DNA of 7,107 bases from Deltaproteobacteria bacterium (lineage in GTDB: Bacteria > Desulfobacterota > Desulfobacteria > Desulfobacterales > SURF-7). The DNA is taken from contig JAFDJC010000170.1 in NCBI GenBank assembly GCA_019307665.1, positions 1 through 7,107 on the forward strand. The letters are read 5' to 3'. Made by a program: the position numbers and the translations under genes. Positions 4,236 through 7,107 of this stretch are shown piece by piece (positions within the stretch are counted from its first letter, which is position 1; each line of letters opens with the position of its first letter). The notes under the pieces are model-generated. The model was not told where the DNA came from. It was given only the letters and a program-made list of their open reading frames with translations, and made no database searches.

Positions 4236-5869
4236 GGCAAATCATTTTTAAAGAAAACCTCCATTTTTTGGATCAGGGGCATCAGTGTTGATTGGTCTTT
4301 TGCCGAAATCGCTGTGCCGTTGTAATGGCCGGCCAGATTTTCAGCAAACTCTTTTGGAACAAGATCTGTTTTGTTCAGAACGTTAATTAACGGGATTCTG
4401 TTCAAGTTGAGCTGTTCTATAATTTTTTCAACAGAAGCGATCTGGTCTTTAAATCGAGAATTGCTGATGTCGATAACATGGAGCAGAAGGTCTGCGCCTT
4501 CAAGTTCTTCAAGCGTTGCGCGAAAAGCGACCATCAGCTCCTTGGGAAGGTCCCTTATAAATCCCACTGTATCCGTTATAATAACCTCCGTATCTTCCGG
4601 AAACTTCAGACGCCGGCTGGATGGATCAAGAGTGGCAAAAAGACGGTTTTCAACAAAGATGCTGCTGTTTGTGAGTGAGTTTAGCAGGGTGGATTTTCCT
4701 GCATTTGTATAGCCGATAATGGAAATTACCGGCAACCCTTTTCGGTTCCTTAGTGATTTCTGCTGTTTTCTATGTTTTCGGACGGAATCCAGTGATTTCT
4801 CCAGTCGTCTGATTCGATCCCTTACACGCCTTCTGTTGATTTCAAGTTTTGTTTCTCCGGGACCGCGTCCGCCGATGCCGCCGGTAAGTCGAGACATGGC
4901 GGTGTTTTTTGTTATAAGGCGCGGAAGAAGATATTTTAGCTGTGCAAGCTCAACCTGGAGTTTGCCCTCCCTGGAGATAGCCCGGCGGGCAAATATATCC
5001 AAAATAAGTTGGGTTCTGTCGATGACTTTCAAGTCTGTCTGATTGGTTATGGATCTTATCTGTGAAGGATTCAGCTCCTGGTCGAAAATAATAATCGTTG
5101 CTCCGGTCTGGAGAGTGAGTATCGTAAGCTCTCCAAGTTTCCCCCTGCCCATTAAATATCGTGAATCGATTTTTTTTCTCTGCTGAATTATGGTGTCAAG
5201 AACATTGATGCTGCTGGATTCGGCAAGCTCTTTCAACTCTTCAAGCGACTCCACGGCCTTTTTTTTGGAGTCAGTTGTGACACTCACCAGAAGGGCGTTC
5301 TCTTTATGCCTGTCTTTTTCCGCTATCAGGGTTTCCACCCGGGCGAGTTCGGCTTCAAGGGCCTTGATTATATCAAGGCAGTCAGTATCGGGATGATTTA
5401 CGTCAAACGGCGGAAGAATTATATACGGCAGGCCTTCTGATTTATCAGGCCTGATATGGCCTGTGTGGATTTCCGCAGCCTGACCGTTTTTGGATATTGT
5501 AACGACGGCGATTATATCCAGATTTAAAAGTGCAAGGTCGGTAAGGTCGTCACGCGTTAAAGCCTCGTTGTTAAGATGCGTATGGATACAGCGGAGCCCT
5601 TTCAGCCGCCCTGCGGCTGATCTGAACGAACTGATGTCCGGAATGACGATTTTTTGATTATCGCCCACAATGACATAAGCTATTCTGCCTGAACGGTCAA
5701 GAAGAAGGCCTATCTGACGACGCAGTTCAAAAGACAGTTTGGAGATTTCACGAGCAAGTTCCGGTGTGATAACCAGTTCGGGAGGGGTGCGTCTTCTGTA
5801 AAGATTTTCAAGCCGGTGTATCTGGTTAGCCTTGAGGCCGCCTGTATTTCCGTATAGCTTTTTCTTCAT
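4232..5869 (-). CDS. hflX: GTPase HflX, long form with N-terminal extension
   Basis: HflX is a ribosome-binding GTPase that splits stalled 70S ribosomes under stress. At 545 residues it is over 100 longer than E. coli HflX (426); the excess is N-terminal. The extension (about 1-190) has RQIGLLLDRSGRIAYVIVGD (51-70) and IHTHLNNEALTRDDL (95-109), the latter resembling a JAMM/RadC-type H-x-H...T-x2-D site. The HflX N-terminal domain follows, about 192-320, with DSRYLMGRGKLGEL (235-248) and IIIFDQELNPSQIRSI (259-274). After it come GGRGPGETKLEINRR (333-347) and an arginine-rich coiled coil (348-376). The G domain carries G1 GYTNAGKST (386-394), a G2 Thr in LFATLDPS (410-417), G3 DTVG (433-436), G4 NKTD (499-502) and G5 SAK (522-524). 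Its ATG overlaps the dnaB TGA by four bases (5866-5869) and its own ribosome binding site is weak, so translation is probably coupled to dnaB. Confidence 0.95.
   Translation of the reverse strand: MKKKLYGNTGGLKANQIHRLENLYRRRTPPELVITPELAREISKLSFELRRQIGLLLDRSGRIAYVIVGDNQKIVIPDISSFRSAAGRLKGLRCIHTHLNNEALTRDDLTDLALLNLDIIAVVTISKNGQAAEIHTGHIRPDKSEGLPYIILPPFDVNHPDTDCLDIIKALEAELARVETLIAEKDRHKENALLVSVTTDSKKKAVESLEELKELAESSSINVLDTIIQQRKKIDSRYLMGRGKLGELTILTLQTGATIIIFDQELNPSQIRSITNQTDLKVIDRTQLILDIFARRAISREGKLQVELAQLKYLLPRLITKNTAMSRLTGGIGGRGPGETKLEINRRRVRDRIRRLEKSLDSVRKHRKQQKSLRNRKGLPVISIIGYTNAGKSTLLNSLTNSSIFVENRLFATLDPSSRRLKFPEDTEVIITDTVGFIRDLPKELMVAFRATLEELEGADLLLHVIDISNSRFKDQIASVEKIIEQLNLNRIPLINVLNKTDLVPKEFAENLAGHYNGTAISAKDQSTLMPLIQKMEVFFKNDLP
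5429..5463. repeat. Palindrome cluster inside hflX
   Basis: A perfect 14-bp palindrome TATCAGGCCTGATA (5443-5456) is flanked by a further CAGGCC (5429-5434) and GGCCTG (5458-5463). The two CAGGCC and two GGCCTG copies could form alternative hairpins. The cluster lies in codons for about residues 136-147, in the linker after the JAMM-like segment. It shares the 9-mer GCCTGATAT with the hairpin in the DUF2232 gene. No T-run follows on either strand. Confidence 0.55.
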
Positions 5870-7107
5870 CCACTATCCGAAAAACTCGTAGACGCAAGAT
5901 TTTCAAATCGGGTGTACTTGTCCAAAAATGTAAGATAAGCTGTTCCGGTTGGGCCATTACGCTGTTTGCCGAGGATAATTTCAGCCTTTCCCTTGTTCGC
6001 GTTATCTTCATTCTTGTTGTAAATTTCATCCCTGTATATAAAAGCAACAACGTCTGCATCCTGTTCAAGCGCGCCGGATTCTCTCAAGTCAGACAGCATC
6101 GGGCGCTTATCACTCCTCTGTTCAAGCATTCTGTTAAGCTGGGACAGGGCAACAACCGGAATGTTCAACTCTTTTGCCAGAATTTTTAAAGATCTTGATA
6201 TTTCAGATATTTCAAGATCTCTTCGTTCGTTTGATACGTTGGTTCTCATAAGCTGCAGGTAGTCTATGATGATCAGGCCGAGATCCTTTTCCTTTTTAAT
6301 CCGCCTGGCTTTGGCGCGAATATCCATGGGTGAAACGTTCGGGGAATCATCGATAAAGATGGGCGCATGCTGAAGGACATCTGCCGCACCGGTCAGCCTT
6401 ACCCAGTCATCGTTTGAAAAAAAACCAGACCTCAGTCTGGCTGAATTTAGCCTTGCTTCCGATGTCAGCATCCTTAAAGAGAGCTGCTCCTTGGACATTT
6501 CAAGGGAAAAGACGGCAACCGGTATATTCGAGTCAACTGCAGCATTCCTGGCAATATTTAAAGCCAGTGATGTTTTACCCATTGCAGGACGGGCCGCAAT
6601 GATAATGAGATCGGATTTCTGGAAACCTGATGTCAGGCTGTCAAGCATGTTAAAGCCTGAGGGCACACCGGTTAATGCTGATTTGTTTCCCTGACGTTCC
6701 TCAAGGGTGTCGATATTTGCTGAAAGCAGTTCGCTTATCGGGTGAAATGACTTGGTGACTTCATTGTCGGATATTTCGAATATAGATGTTTCTGCAAAAT
6801 CTATCAGTTCGTCAGCCTTACCCTGTTCTTCATAACAGCGGTTTACGATTGTGTTTGCTTTTTCGATCAGTTTTCGAAGGGATGATTTATCACGAATAAT
6901 GCGGGCATACTGTTCAACATTAGCGGCAAGTGGAACGGTATTCACTAGTTTTGCCATATATGTGGCGCCGCCGATTTGTTCGAGTTTGCCCTTTTCCCTT
7001 AAACGGTTTGTGACGGTTACAAGGTCTGCTGCCTCATGTTGGTTGAAAAGCTCAGATGCAGCCTCGAAAATAATCTGGTGGGTGGACCTGTAAAAATCTT
7101 CTGAAGA
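5866..7107 (-). CDS. dnaB: Replicative DNA helicase DnaB, 5' partial
   Basis: DnaB is the hexameric 5'-3' helicase that unwinds the replication fork and contacts DnaG primase. The frame stays open to the right edge; 413 residues are visible, about 50-60 short of full length, so the start lies outside the window. An ATG at 6957 is internal, because upstream in-frame residues (SSEDFYRSTHQIIFEAA and GKLEQIGGATYM) are clear DnaB N-domain sequence. In visible numbering, the RecA-like domain has Walker A ARPAMGKTS (172-180), SLEMS with the catalytic Glu (201-205), Walker B LIIIDYLQL (278-286), ALSQLNR (320-326), DLRESGALEQDADVV (340-354) and the arginine-finger region GKQRNGPTG (380-388). No intein interrupts the Walker A or other conserved motifs. 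It overlaps hflX by ATGA and heads the visible part of the - strand operon. Confidence 0.97.
   Translation of the reverse strand, partial: SSEDFYRSTHQIIFEAASELFNQHEAADLVTVTNRLREKGKLEQIGGATYMAKLVNTVPLAANVEQYARIIRDKSSLRKLIEKANTIVNRCYEEQGKADELIDFAETSIFEISDNEVTKSFHPISELLSANIDTLEERQGNKSALTGVPSGFNMLDSLTSGFQKSDLIIIAARPAMGKTSLALNIARNAAVDSNIPVAVFSLEMSKEQLSLRMLTSEARLNSARLRSGFFSNDDWVRLTGAADVLQHAPIFIDDSPNVSPMDIRAKARRIKKEKDLGLIIIDYLQLMRTNVSNERRDLEISEISRSLKILAKELNIPVVALSQLNRMLEQRSDKRPMLSDLRESGALEQDADVVAFIYRDEIYNKNEDNANKGKAEIILGKQRNGPTGTAYLTFLDKYTRFENLASTSFSDSG
6190..6220. repeat. 9-bp inverted repeat inside dnaB
   Basis: AGATCTTGA (6190-6198) and TCAAGATCT (6212-6220) are perfect inverted copies around a 13-base AT-rich spacer that can itself extend the stem with a bulge. 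The bases encode the conserved RDLEISEISRSLK helix of DnaB. The repeated DLEIS/EIS codons explain much of the symmetry, so a separate function is unproven. Confidence 0.45.

Noticed and set aside
4371..5042. Two + strand frames of 113 and 107 residues antisense to hflX
   Set aside because: They are serine- and arginine-rich mirror frames of the well-supported HflX G domain, with no motifs, so they reflect codon bias rather than genes.
5826..6068. An 80-residue - strand frame across the dnaB-hflX junction
   Set aside because: It is a shifted frame over the end of dnaB and the start of hflX, both of which have clear family motifs in their own frames; no frameshift is needed.
6851..7093. An 80-residue + strand frame opposite dnaB
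   Set aside because: The opposite strand encodes conserved DnaB N-domain sequence that continues to the window edge.
7105..7107. Intein or truncation in dnaB
   Set aside because: All helicase motifs are contiguous with normal spacing, and the missing N-terminus is explained by the window edge.

Overview
The window looks like a chromosomal housekeeping segment from a Gram-negative bacterium of moderate GC. It most resembles Desulfobacterota (former Deltaproteobacteria), perhaps a Desulfobacterales sulfate reducer. The pointers are the order rpsR, DUF2232 membrane protein, rplI, the long N-terminally extended HflX, and a GlcD-type flavin oxidase of a kind common in anaerobes. The taxonomic call is inference from protein style and gene order; no search was run. 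No rRNA, tRNA, CRISPR array, insertion sequence, integrase or phage gene is visible.

Left arm, + strand (1-3169): the 3' part of rpsR (ribosomal protein S18), a DUF2232 polytopic membrane protein starting at a GTG with a good ribosome binding site, rplI (ribosomal protein L9), and, 19 bp further on, a GlcD-like FAD oxidoreductase. Gaps are short (33, 59 and 19 bp), so these four probably form one transcription unit, the tail of the rpsF-rpsR-rplI ribosomal operon.

Right arm, - strand (3202-7107): reading from the right edge, dnaB (replicative helicase, N-terminus outside the window), hflX (ribosome-associated GTPase, overlapping dnaB by ATGA), suhB (inositol monophosphatase family), and a 66-residue four-cysteine protein that begins three bases after suhB stops. 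This too looks like one operon. The two operons converge at 3170-3201, a 32-bp gap with no obvious terminator.

In many bacteria dnaB follows rplI directly on the same strand. Here it lies about 5 kb away in the opposite orientation, which suggests an inversion or rearrangement at this old operon boundary. The shared theme is replication and translation: S18 and L9 are ribosome components, HflX rescues stalled ribosomes, DnaB is the fork helicase, and SuhB homologues act in phosphatase metabolism and, in E. coli, in rRNA antitermination.

The points most worth a second look are the uncharacterised four-cysteine small protein; a JAMM/RadC-like histidine-aspartate motif in the HflX N-terminal extension; a pair of inverted repeats plus a T-run early in the DUF2232 gene, arranged like an attenuator; and a dense palindrome cluster inside hflX. 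No clearly novel multigene system was found.
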